DNA from: Ooceraea biroi
Lineage: Eukaryota > Arthropoda > Insecta > Hymenoptera > Formicidae
Assembly (NCBI RefSeq): GCF_003672135.1
Contig: NC_039511.1
Location: 16,824,279 to 16,888,278, forward strand
Direction: 5' to 3'
Length of the DNA: 64,000 nucleotides
Position 1 is the stretch's first letter, and every line of letters starts with the position of its first letter. Positions 11,708 through 23,609 of the stretch are shown here, in pieces. The notes beneath the pieces are model-generated. The model was given only the letters and a program-made list of their open reading frames with translations. It did no database searches and was not told where the DNA came from. A program made the translations under genes and the position numbers.

Positions 11708-13432
11708 TTAGTCGTTAAACTTGCGATTTGGATTCGATCCAAATAAAGCAGAACGAATTTCGGGTATCAATTGTTGCGCTATCAGCTCTAATCTGGTCTC
11801 CAAAGTATTGCTAATCTTTATGCGTCCTGTGAAGAAAGAAAATCAGAAATTATCTCATTAATATTTAATCTACGTTTTAATCGTACAATTAATCGTACAA
11901 AATAGTGCAAAACATATTATTCTGCGTTTCTAGAAATCTAGAACCAACTTGTCTCAAGTCAACTTGCAACTCTTTTATGCAATTTTATCTGATATATAAA
12001 TATCTTTAATTTCTTTCAGTAAAATAATGATTAATAATCTCATGATACACACAAGTACCGCAAGGTCTTTTCGACCTTACCTTTAGATGCTAATAATTCT
12101 ACACCTCCACAACTTTCACCGGATAAGAAATTATCGGAATCAATCTTCAAGTTAACATCTTTCTTGGTTTTTTGTTTATATTGTTGCTGAACAGGGCCAA
12201 GAAGAGATTCTATGAGAGGTAGATCGACTTGACGAACCCGGAGAGTGATGTTTGATTCCGTTAGCTGCAAAAGTATCAATTATCCTATGCAGTTTAACAT
12301 ATTGTATTATCAAGAGTACGTTTAACATTAGTTATAGTTGTATCAATTATAATTGTACAACGGGAAGAAATTAGAAATTGTAACGTAATAGCATATATAA
12401 TTACTTGATAAAGCCCTTGGATAATTAACAGCTGAAGAATTTCTCTATACTGTGCAGTATTTTGCGTCACTTCACCTAATCTCTTTCTAGCTTCTTCAAG
12501 TACATTGCGTACATGATCCTCGCGTACTTTCAGAGCCTTCAATCGAGCTTGATTCAGCATATTTGAAGATTGTCTACAAGAATAGAGCATTATATAGGCA
12601 AAAATACAATCATTCTGGCAATATTTAAAAATTAATAAGACAAAACTCGTATAATCATACATAGATCAGTTCTTATTATACTTAATATGACTGTTATATG
12701 ATACAACAGATACAAGTGTCTCGTACATCTTCTTTTGCAGCTCAACTTGTTTCTCCTTTTTCTCATAATATTCCATGATTTTAAGGCGCTGTTGCTGAAC
12801 CAAACGTCCCTTCTCAATATTAAATTCCTCTTCAGCCTTAGCATCTATCTCTTCTGCCTTTTCATTAGCTTCTTGTTCGATGAAGGCCATCATGTGTTTG
12901 ATCTATGATGAAAAATCTCACACAATAGAATGTAAAATATAACTATATATGAATTTCAGCTTCCAAATGATGCATCTCCATGTCAATTTCCTCCTAATAT
13001 CCCATACGACATGTATTATTATATTCGATCAATCATATAAAGATATATGTATACATATACATATATATAAAACCTATATTGTAATAATCAAGAATTGTCG
13101 TATTTATCTTGTTCCTACTTAAATTGTTAAATGAGTGTTGAAAATTTCTGGGAACCTTGAATATACATACATTTAATGTGAAAAAAATATTCTCGATTTA
13201 AGTGACAATTTCAAAAGTCATGAAAAAGATTTGATAGCTGCATAATATTTATAATGCTGGAAAAGTATCGAGACATAAATCATTTAACGAGAAATGCCAA
13301 CAAGATATATTCATATCCGTTTTGCGAAAGGACGTTTAGTAGGTATTCGCTACAGATTCGGTATTACGAGATGTCAGTAGAAGAGTTTTTCTTACTAACC
13401 TGCTTCTGCACGTCGGCATCGCTGAGAGCCAT
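11708..13432 (-). CDS. Vha26: V-type proton ATPase subunit E
   Basis: Minus-strand exons are 13432-13400, 12902-12727, 12573-12405, 12264-12081 and 11826-11708, giving exactly 226 residues, the normal length for this subunit. The N-terminus MALSDADVQKQ followed by IKHMMAFIEQEANEKAEEID is almost identical to animal orthologues. A long charged coiled coil follows (FNIEKGRLVQQQRLKIMEYY), then a globular C-terminal part with SNTLETRLELIAQQLIP and the ending ALFGSNPNRKFND. Subunit E pairs with subunit G to form the peripheral stalks linking V1 to Vo in endomembrane proton pumps. The 11-codon first exon carrying only the start is consistent with the protein alignment. Vha26 and ND-42 diverge from a shared intergenic region of 961 bases. 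Confidence 0.97.
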
Positions 13433-14393
13433 GGTGTCTCGTACGATTTTTCGTCAGAGTTTCACGAAATTCGTTAAAAGATAGGATATTCGCGAAAAGT
13501 CGAGATCACGAGAGATCGCCGTACGAGGGACGAGTCAACGCCTATGACGATACGTTACTCTCACGTAACGTCGGTCATATGACCTAAAGCGTGACAAACG
13601 TTCCGAAACGCACAGTCACAAGATTCGATGGACGATTCTCGTGAAAATGCATCTTATTGCTGAATCCACACGGCAAAAAACAACACGACAAATGTCTCAA
13701 TTGCACTTTTCTTTTTAATTTATACAAATTAAATTTTTCTAAACCATATTTTGTATACTTAATTTCATTGTTAATCATCTTTTTATTTAAACACATCAAG
13801 AAGGATAAAGTAACAAATATATATTATATTATAACGCACATTATTTATTTTAGATTAAGTTAAAAGATATTTTTATGGAATGTCAATCGTACAACACTCA
13901 CATCGATATAACACTTGATACGTAACATATTATTATTATGTCATATACAAATTTATATGGGGCTCTCAACATGATTTTATGTAGCATCCAAGTACGAGCC
14001 TGATAGGTCAGTCACGTGACCTATACGTACGCCTTTAGCTGCGCGCGCAGAATGGCAGTTTATGGCACTTGCGTAGTCGGCAGTCGCGTCCGCGCGGTCG
14101 TGGCGGTTCGTCGAGCGGAATTCATAGCAAGTTCCATTTGACGATTGCGTCGAGGTCGAATGAGTAGCGTTATTCCGCCTCGTCCCGTCTTTGTTACTCA
14201 CCGAGGCCCGTGTCACTACGAGCGATAAATGGAACGTATTGCTTACGTTAGGTTCTGTGTATTGTGCAGGTTGCTGGAGAACTCGCAATCAAATTTCGTA
14301 TTGGATAATGTTTATTTTGTATAATAATTCATAAAGCGTAATAGATTCCCTTCCTCTACTGTCGATACGTTAACATACGTTTCTAACGTAACA
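13433..14393. promoter_or_regulatory. Divergent region between Vha26 and ND-42
   Basis: 961 bases between two divergent start codons. The part next to Vha26 (13480-13640) and the stretch 13990-14240 are GC-richer and CpG-rich than the surroundings, as expected for insect housekeeping promoters, and both contain GTCACGTGAC- or GTCATATGAC-like palindromes. The reverse open frame at 13977-14288 shows no family signature. The regulatory role is inferred from position. Confidence 0.45.
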
Positions 14394-16253
14394 ATGGCAT
14401 TAATCGCTCGTTTTAACATAACGAGATTTGGATGTAATAACTTTGCCAGACAATTATGTAAGGTTAGTATTAATAGATTTTATTTTTGTTACGTATTAAT
14501 ACGAATGTTGAGTGTATGATAAAATAATAAAATAGGATTTGGCTACGGATGATGTCACGGTACGGATCAGTGAAAGATATCAATACAGGCAAATTTTTTG
14601 ACAGCTGTCATACTTGATGATGTTTAATGCTCATGCCGTAGGTAAAGACCACTACTCACAATGTGACGCAATTAGCCTTGATCTCTCAAAAAGCAAAACG
14701 GATTCATAAACGGCGACTGCCGCCATTTGACTACTTGAACAAGGGCTATGGAGTGTGGGCGCAATTGTTTGATCCGATGATCGATCGCTGTGACGAGAAT
14801 TCCAAAGTAATCGTCGTCGAGGGCCCGATCGCCGCGGGCAAGTCCAATGTAGCCGCGAAAGTGGCAGAGGAATTTGATATGATTTATTTACCACCGCCAA
14901 ACTTTGATGAACATTACATAACTCCATACGGATACGATATACGTACTTTAGATGACAGACTACCACCAAATTGTCAGTCGTGTGACGTGCAGAAATTTCT
15001 GATGAATCCGCATCATCCGAATGTGACTATGTTCCAGTTTCATTATTTGCAATTCAAATATGATCAGTACATAACTGCTTTGTTGCACGTGTTGTCAACT
15101 GGCCAAGGAGTGGTGCTCGAACGTTCTTTCTACTCTGATTACATATTTGCCAAGGCGATGACAAATGCCGGTTATATGCGTCCACAAGCGTTGACATTTT
15201 ATCTCGACATTTTGAGACTCATGAAGATGGAGATGATGAGGCCTCACTTGATCATTTACTTGGATATACCCACTGACGCAGTCAAGGTAATTTTACATTA
15301 TTATTCTCTGTATTATTCCGACTATTATTTAATTCTTCTCCTGCATTGCACGAGAGACAATATTTTGAATATTTCATATCACTTTACGCAATGTATCTGC
15401 AGGAAAAAATTAAGAAACGCAACGTATCGTACGAAGTAAAATCAAAAGTACTCACGTCGAAATATCTGCAAGATATTGAAAATATGTACAAGTTAGACTT
15501 TCTGAAGAACATAGAGAGCCATTCTCACGTATTAATTTACGACTGGACGAACGAGGGTGACGTTTCCACTATAGTTGAGGATATCGAATTCTTGAACTTT
15601 GACTATCCTAAACACGATGAAAAAATGGCAGATTGGACTTTCAGTTCAATTCAAGACGTTCGCAATAAAAGGCTTTTGTACGACGGGAGAGATGACCTAA
15701 TTCGGGATTATTATAGATTTGAGTTTAAGGTTCCGGAAATGCATTACACACCTGACGAAGATGCGCTACTGGATGAAGTCTTGTTGACGGTACGTGTACG
15801 CGTGTGATTATAAATTATGCACAATTGTTGTTTAATCCTACATGGTAATCGACAATATTTAATCAGTGAATATAATGGATGCTAGATAACGAGTAATCTT
15901 TAAACAATTGAATTTAATAACATTTATTTGAATTAAATAACAGTTGTGCCGAAGCAAAAATGATAATTATTTATTATTATTAAACTTCATATTTATGATT
16001 AACGCAAACCAAGCAGTTTTTAACCTAAAATTGTATTTGTATATAATTGCTTGTAATTAATTTTTTGTCATAGGTACCTGGAATGAAATATAGGCCAGGA
16101 TTTAATGCTGATGTGGGAGATAAAAATATTCTGTGGAAGGGAGAGCCATGTGAAATGTTTACGTTAAGACCCAATGGACAGGATCTAAAAGTGATTAAAG
16201 AAGAAATGAAGAAACTCAAGTTAAACTGTTCAATTTCACAGAATGCAAAGTAA
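14394..16253 (+). CDS. ND-42: NADH dehydrogenase 1 alpha subcomplex subunit 10 (ND-42), mitochondrial
   Basis: Exons are 14394-14462, 14642-15286, 15403-15789 and 16074-16253, all phase 0, giving 426 residues. The basic, Arg/Phe-containing N-terminus (MALIARFNITRFGCNN) fits a mitochondrial presequence. The body belongs to the deoxynucleoside-kinase-like fold of this supernumerary complex I subunit, with a P-loop-like VEGPIAAGKSN at about residue 80 and VVLERSFYSDYIFAKAM further on. The C-terminal exon has VPGMKYRPGFNADVGDKN. The protein sits in the matrix-facing membrane arm of complex I; kinase activity is not established for this subunit. The N-terminus is somewhat longer than in the human orthologue, as in flies. 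Confidence 0.95.
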
Positions 16254-17675
16254 AAAGATAGCAAATCTAAATGAAAAATAGGGTATATAGATGTTGATTA
16301 TGAAATATAAAATATCGATATCAACTGAGAAATCGCGCCATTTCCTTTAGTTCTTTACTCTTATCAGTAGTTGCTCTCCTCTTTCTCATTCTGATTTTAT
16401 TCTTTTCATCTTATTCCATCTCTCTAATCTTTCTATTTCTTATGACCAATCATCCCTTAATTTCTATGTGTATAAATAATTTTTTTACCGATAGACATAA
16501 CAATTTAAAAATATATTAATATATATTTATCGGTTCATGATACTCTTTAACATACATTACATACAAAGATTACAAACAAAAGATTACAATTGTCGCTTAA
16601 ATATTATACACAGAATATACTTGGAATATTTTCCTTTTTTTCTTTTGTCAAGATAATGACTTTTTATACTGGGAGTTCAAATGAGTAATTCCAAGCTTCA
16701 TCATTCATCTTTATGATTATCTATCTTTCCTTCATCGTTACCTCCATGAAATATATTTAACATATAATCTGTTGGATATTTATTTTTATATAACTCGTCT
16801 ATAAATACAGCAATGTAAAAAATGGGAAGGATTGGTCTGCATATTTATATATACCACAAATATGTTAAATAAAATTATTAGACAATCCTCTTTTTAATAT
16901 CTGTATAACATTCGTCCTATTTGGATATAATAATACGCGTGATAAAATTTTCATATTATTATAGTAAAATTCTAAAATTTTGAAATTTGTATAATTTACG
17001 AGTTATGCGCATAAGATTACACAAGTTCTGTTAGTGTAACGTAAAAAGGAAAATTGTTTATTATTTTACGATTATTTTTAAAACGAGTGGAAAACTTAAT
17101 CGTGTGGACGGACGTGTGTCGCTCGTCCAGATGCAGTTATTTTTATCACGTTATGTATCTATTGATCCGTAGATTATTTATGATAAACTTTTTCATATTG
17201 CATTTACATTTTGCACACGTAAAAAGAGTAGACAAACAGTCGGAATGTGATTTTGAGGCATTTTTTTGATATTCCAGGGATTATTAGTGCGGTTTTTTCC
17301 ACGCACTTGCAACGTAGGACCGTTTGTCGTAACTAGACAATTTTTAACAGGCATACAGCAAACGTACAAAAATTTCATTAATTCATTAATTATGAAGAGA
17401 AACCGGCAGTGGTTTGCTTTTGCCCGTTACTCAATTAGGAAATGAACGAATTATAATACGTTTCATCAAAAGATCTTGATAATTAAATACCTTCTCGTTA
17501 TATTTCACTTCTTAAATCCTTGCTCTCTGTTTCTCCTTTATCCGCAATTACTTGCAATAATTTGTATAAATATGCGTCGTATGATTTCAATACAAAGCAA
17601 GGAATACAAAGTCACATTTATCGAAATATCGAAACGACAAAGTTCACTATACAAAACAAGAAAGATGCTGACATT
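16254..17675. other. Convergent 3' region between ND-42 and Ykt6; no gene seen
   Basis: 1.4 kb of A/T-rich sequence with several Tyr/Phe-rich open frames but no splice-consistent coding pattern and no domain. Most of it is probably 3' UTR and spacer. A short 3' coding exon for Ykt6 could hide here, because its visible C-terminus is atypical. Confidence 0.45.
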
Positions 17676-18504
17676 CTAAGGGGCTAAACTACAGCAGGAA
17701 TTAGTTTTCCGTGCCGTCTTGTAAAACGCTTTTGACTGGGCGCTGAGACCCTCCGACTTGGAGACTAGATCGTCTAGTTTTTCCCCTCTCTGCAGTACTG
17801 CCTCTAACGTATTGTGCTAGTAGGACACACATAATAGTTTTTAACACATGCTTAAAACTTGTTTTACGTACATATACGAACAATACGTTTCTTCATTATT
17901 GAGTAAATTATCGAAAAATAACTACAAGGAGAAGGAGAAGGTAAATTAATCCTTACCAGAATAATTTTTGTTTCGTCTAAATCGTTCTGCATCTTCGTGA
18001 TCGCATCCGCCTCAATTGGATTCTGATACTTGGCCAAGTACGTGTTAATTTGTGAAAAGTCAGTGGTAGCTTCTTTCAATGTAGGCCACGTCGACGAGGG
18101 ATGTTTCATCGCAAACTCGTCCATCATCTTCGTGATTAGAGTGTGCGCCACTCTTCTAGGATACTCGTGATCCGAAATCAACACTGCGGAGAGATTGTCA
18201 GCGCGTACGTATACATGGCACATGTATTCTATGGAGGATCGGAAAGCACGTTATAACGATACAAAGACTATTTGTATTTGCAATGATAATTATGTCACAT
18301 GACACATGGATTACCTCCTTCCTTGACACTTTGTCTGGCGCATGTCTGAGTTCTCTCTACAATGGTTTTACTCACAAAGCACATGAATTCCTTAATGCTG
18401 TTCCTCTGAAAAAACGAGAAGGACTCCACATCGTAAGCAGCCTTCAATGTCATCGCTGATGTCGGACTTTTATACAGAACAGTCAATGCATATAATTTCA
18501 CCAT
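17676..18504 (-). CDS. Ykt6: Synaptobrevin homologue YKT6 (R-SNARE)
   Basis: Minus-strand exons are 18504-18315, 18228-17957 and 17816-17676, giving 200 residues, the usual YKT6 size (human 198). The N-terminal longin domain (MVKLYALTVLYK, YDVESFSFFQRNSIKEFM, GEYMCHVYVRADNL) is followed by the R-SNARE motif (about residues 138-195), with the zero-layer Arg in LQRGEKLDDLVSKSEGL and the conserved FYKTARKTNSCC. YKT6 drives fusion in ER-Golgi, endosomal and autophagosome traffic and is normally membrane-anchored by lipidation of a terminal CCxxM CaaX box. Here the frame reads NSCC, four further residues (SLAP) and a stop, so no CaaX motif is visible. Either a tiny extra exon replaces this end or the base sequence is off at this point. 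Confidence 0.93.
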
Positions 18505-20351
18505 CTTAAGTGAAGCTGAAACAACGAATATGGCATTAAAATTAATTTATCTTATTAACTTAAAGTAAACAAACATGTACTTGGAACTGTATGCAAGGAT
18601 TAGACTTTTAAATGTAACTTTTTATATAAAGAAGTGAATCAGTAGGATAAAAAATATATATATATATCTTTGAAGCACAAATCAAATCTTCAGAGTAACA
18701 AGTAACGTATACTTTTCTGTGATTACTGCCGCACCTGTCTCTGCTGTATTTAACGTGACAAAATTAATCAATTAATAAACGATACATGATAACAATAATT
18801 ATAGTATATAATTATATCTCCAAATGGTACATAATATTGACATCTACTGAATTGAAAGGTCCTTTTTAGAAAAATTAAAACGCAAAACTCTCTTTAAGAA
18901 TTAATACAAGTTAACATTACTAAAAGGATCGACACAGATTTTCCAGTCAACGCAACAACATATCGTTACTACAAGTTACAAAATCACATTTTTATATAAG
19001 AATATTTACACAGGCAACAATTGATTTTTACCTATAATTCTTATTTTATTTTTATATCAACTTATTTTCTATCGTCAGAAAAATTGTGAGACACAGATAA
19101 TATCCTCGATTGAAATTTCAATTTTTGCTTGCAGCATAGCGCATTTGTTCAATTCTTTAATTCGACCAAGGCATTCTTTAAAATTTGGGACAAGAAAGAG
19201 AGAGACATTATCAATTCCGAAAACTATAATAAACAACGACAAATGACAAATTACCTGTCTTACGTAAAAGAAGGGATAAAAGAAAGGAAACTTTGATGAC
19301 ACATCAAGTATTAAAGTCAACAACCTATCTTAAATATCATTTGCTCCACATAAAAGTTATATACGATGTAATCTGCGATAGGATGAATCGAAGAACGATA
19401 TCATGCTTAATAACGTTAAATATGCAGTTGAAACACAGTTGAAAAACGCGAGTCAAAGGATTCTCTTCTGGATGGCACTCGATACAATACTGTCAAACGT
19501 ATAATAAAATTTGGTTTTCTTATGATACTTATTGTAACACAGTGTCACGGTTGTGGAACCTTTTGCGACCGTGGAGAATCTTAACGGCCGTGCGACTCGA
19601 TTATCAGCAGGATACCCCACTCGCTACAATAATTAATCAGAGGATCGCGTTGCCTCTGCACGGCGAATACAATCGATTCCGTCATGCATAAAAGCAACAT
19701 GTTCACTTGGTTGCATGTTGCGCAGTGATGCTCAATCCTTCAATCGCCTTCGCCTAATGCTGGATTCACATTGTCCTCGTTCTCTCTGACACGTTACACT
19801 CGATGATATCCAATAGGAAACTTCGTTTTCTAGGAATCCTAGAAAATATTCTTTTTTATTTACTAGAACATCGAGAAAACAGATCCTTCTAGGGAGCATT
19901 TCAGTTCACTGTAACATCTCTACCATTGCGCATGCTCGAGAATTCGAGAATACGAGATTGATAATTGAAGTCGCGCGGATTTTTCTTATAACCTATTGGC
20001 CAAATGAGAACGATTGATGTATGCGACTTTTTCACTGAAATAGAAACACCAATTGACGTTTTGAAACTAGAAGAAAGAAAGAATCAAAACAACGGCCAAC
20101 GGGTGCGACGAAAGTGAGCACAGCACACGTGTCTACGTATCACGTTTATTACATCATCTTTCGTAATTTCGTATTTGATACGTGATATAGGATATAGCAA
20201 TAGATATGTTTGGGTTTTCAAATCGAATCATGTGTCGCTTCGAATATGGGGATTTAATCACAATATTACTAGGCGAAATTGATGGAGAGGCAAGTATTGC
20301 GATCGGAACGTGAATGCGGTGAACGGTGATTGTGTATTCCCCGATATTTTC
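18505..20351. other. Divergent region between Ykt6 and B3GALT6
   Basis: 1.85 kb separating two divergent starts. The left part is A/T-rich (5' UTR or intron of Ykt6). The stretch 19550-20110 is more balanced and contains CpGs, typical of a promoter. The reverse frame at 19075-19323 is hydrophobic but matches nothing I recognise. Two small upstream ORFs precede the galactosyltransferase start. Confidence 0.4.
20282..20329 (+). other. Short upstream ORF before B3GALT6
   Basis: ATG GAG AGG opens a 15-codon frame that ends with TGA 22 bases before the proposed main start. A second, two-codon ORF lies inside it at 20314. If the transcript begins upstream, both would be met before the main start and could lower translation. 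Transcript limits are not visible from the sequence. Confidence 0.3.
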
Positions 20352-21944
20352 ATGCCACATCTACGATTGAACCTTGCGCCGCCTTGGCCCAAGCTCCAAT
20401 TCATGACTCGCAAAAGGCTGTTTATCCGAGCAAACACCCTGACATTTCTGTTGGTACCAGCGTTTTTCTTCTTATGTGTGTACTACCTACCGGCATGGAG
20501 ATGTCCGACGGACCAGCCAGTTTTCGACGGCAAGTATCGGCTGATCGTCCTAATCCTCAGCAGCCCGAACAACTTGAAGCGTCGAGATACCATCAGGAAA
20601 ACCTGGCTAGCCGATTATAGTTATGGCGGTATGGTAAAGTATTTTTTTGCCATTGGTACCCACGACATTTTGCCCGAGCAAGGAAACACTTTACAATCGG
20701 AGAAAGACAAGTTTGATGATCTGTTACTGCTGCCCACGTTACATGACTCTTATGTTACATTGACAAAGAAGGTACTCTATGCGCTTCGAAACATTCACGA
20801 GTACTACAACTTTGATTTCCTACTCAAGTGCGACGACGATTCTTATGTTCTGATACATAAGATTTTGAAAGAGCTTGATCAATGGCAAAGTAAGGGTACT
20901 AGGCGGGAGCTTTATTGGGGTTTTTTCAATGGACGAGCACAAGTCAAGAGGAATGGCCCGTGGAAAGAAAGTGACTGGATCCTATGTGATTATTATCTCC
21001 CTTATGCTTTGGGTGGTGGATACATCCTGTCTTACAATATTATTAAATTTATCGCCAGCAATGCAGATGTTCTCAAGTAAGTGTAATTGCAAAATCTAAA
21101 TTAGACTGCGTTTGAATGAATGCAGTCTACCTTATCTTTGTCAAGGAAGAGCAAAACCAATGATTTTTCTTACATGTATAGGTAATACATTAAGTCTTGC
21201 ATTACATACACAAACATTCTAGTTTTATTTATTACACGCACACAAAAAGCTCTGATATACACCAATAGTCAAATATCCAATGTCGCTGAAAATATTTTCA
21301 GTTATTATGAAAGTAAAATTTTATGAGGAAAACTACTTTATTATCAGTTAATAACAATCGTATCGTCATATTAAATAATTTCGATAATCTTTATCTTAAA
21401 ACAACATGTAATGACTTTCATAAAATCATTAACGAAAATCATTAAGTAATGTTTATTATTATGACTTGTTGCTAATGAAATAATATTGATATCAATAAAT
21501 ATCATGTTATAATTTTGCAACAAGTTGTTTAAAATTCGTATTGTGCCCTTTCTTAATATAGCCACAAGAAATGCTTGATTCCATATCCTAGAATTCTCTT
21601 CGAATGGGAAAACTTGTGAAACTGAAACTGAAATTTAATAAGATTGTTATTGATCTAGGTTGCATAATTCGGAAGATGTCTCCGTTGGGCTTTGGTTGGC
21701 GCCATTGACGAATATTGAAAGAAAGCACGATGTGCGCTTCGACACGGAATACAGATCGCGCGGCTGCTCCAATCAGTACATAATCACGCATAAACAGACC
21801 GTTCAGAGTATGAGGAACATGCACGAGCATTATCAGACTTTTGGAGCGCTGTGCCGCAAAGAAGTGAGAAATCGCATGAGTTACAGGTACAACTGGACTG
21901 CATTGCCTAGTCAGTGCTGCAACAGACAGCCCGGTATCCCCTAA
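20352..21944 (+). CDS. B3GALT6: Beta-1,3-galactosyltransferase 6 (glycosaminoglycan linker)
   Basis: Two exons, 20352-21076 and 21659-21944, join as AA|G and give 336 residues from the first in-frame ATG; the ATG at 20403 is an alternative start. The protein is a type II membrane enzyme with one transmembrane segment at about residues 28-49 (TFLLVPAFFFLCVYYLPAW). The lumenal GT31 domain follows: RRDTIRKTWL, the metal-binding DDDS at 161-164, GGGYILS, and EDVSVGLWLAP. The segment RFDTEYRSRGCSNQY is characteristic of B3GALT6 and not of other beta-3-galactosyltransferases. The enzyme adds the third sugar (second galactose) of the proteoglycan linker tetrasaccharide in the Golgi. The C-terminus with two Cys (PSQCCNRQPGIP) lies just past the conserved domain. 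Confidence 0.93.
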
Positions 21945-22554
21945 CGCGATAAAAAGAAGCTTCCTCGACACTCATGATATTTCTAGTCCTTTTGTTTTTT
22001 TTATACTAGCTTAATATTCCAACATTGCATTTTTAATAGTTTGCTATTGAGCGTATACCTATTTTCACTTATTTATGCATTCACTAAGCCGGAGATTTTT
22101 ATATTAAATACATAGTTCTAAGAAATGTATTTTGAACAATACTGTTGAGTGAACAAGAGTTAATCGTGAAAAAATTCTATTTAAGTAGATTTTGAATTTA
22201 TACTTTGATGTATATCATTATTTCGACATATTTTGCTGCACATTAGCACTGTTATAATTAATTAAACAATACTTTTTTAACACATTTTGTAAATATTCTT
22301 AGCAAAAAGTAGACTAAGTCATCAGACGAAATAGACAGGTAAAGCAAATATATTTTCTTGGTGAAGCAAATATATCGTTTTAATCATACGTACCTACTAC
22401 ATACGTACTTTGTTCATGTAATACATTCTTTGCTTTAACTGAAGTTTATTCCACATGTTTGCACGTATATATGTACGTTGGGCGCGCGTGCGTGCAATAA
22501 TATGATATATCGGGTTGATCGAAAATATTGAGAATATTAATTTTTAATACAAAG

Positions 22555-22585
<31 letters not shown>

Positions 22586-23609
22586 ATATATAACGTACGT
22601 ATATACAATATAACGCATATGTATATTATAATGCATTATAAAATATAAAAATTAGTAACAAATGTTAATTTAATACTAAAATTGAACATTATGATCCAAT
22701 AGTATAAAATTATAGATAAAATTCTCGATGAGAACAAACGAATCACAGATATATTCAAGAAACGGTTACCTATGTAAAGAATAATAAGAATGAGTTTATG
22801 TTACATGAGATATTTCGATTACTATTAAAGTTTCAATATTTTAGAATACAAGAGAATGTAAATAGTGAGATAATGTCCAATTCTCAGTGTTTTCTGTTTG
22901 CGATTCATTTACATCTGAACTGTGTTTCCATTACGTTAAAACTTGACATGTGTGAATTTATTGGACACGTTCATTTGACACGTTTACAGAACAAAATTAA
23001 ATCTCACGCATACGAATATATGATCAAATTAAAAATGGTCGATTTTATTTTATCATATTAAAACTGACTAATACTTATTAAGATCGTGAACTCATTTCTC
23101 ACGTATTTGCAAAGAATTTGTCACGAGATAATTCAAATGTATTGCGAATACTATTCAGAGTTTTGGTTTTTCCTTTTAACACTATTTTTAAATTATATTT
23201 AATATATTCAATAATTTTATAATATAAGCCTCAAAGTATTCTAAACTTTTTCTAATGTAGAAAAAGTTCACAGATACGCAAGATATACATTCCTGATAAG
23301 AGAATTATATATGCTTTTTAGTAAAACAGGCAATTGTTGAAACGTTTTTATAGCAATTATTTACAACATAGTAGCAATGGCCCACATTTGACGTTATCAG
23401 TATTAGATGCAACGATTAAATGCAGTCCTATTACCACCTCTATGCTCTTTTTTTTTTTTATAAATTTCCTTATAAATCGCCCTTTTATATAAAATTTATT
23501 TTGTTTTATATTTCATTGTAAGTTATTCATTAGTTTTAGAAATTCCGTACGGTAGCTTTTTCCGTAAAAATGTGGCGATATAAATAGAAAATCTGGACAT
23601 TCCTACAAT
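21945..23609. repeat. Convergent 3' region between B3GALT6 and ING, with TA microsatellite
   Basis: 1.67 kb of strongly A/T-rich sequence containing a TA run at about 22554-22582, flanked by further alternating ATGTATA sequence that could form hairpins. The open frame at 22798-23061 has no family resemblance. No gene is supported. Confidence 0.5.

Noticed and set aside
13977..14288. 103-codon reverse frame upstream of ND-42
   Set aside because: Lies in a CpG-rich promoter region, with no homology signal and low-complexity Thr/Ser content.
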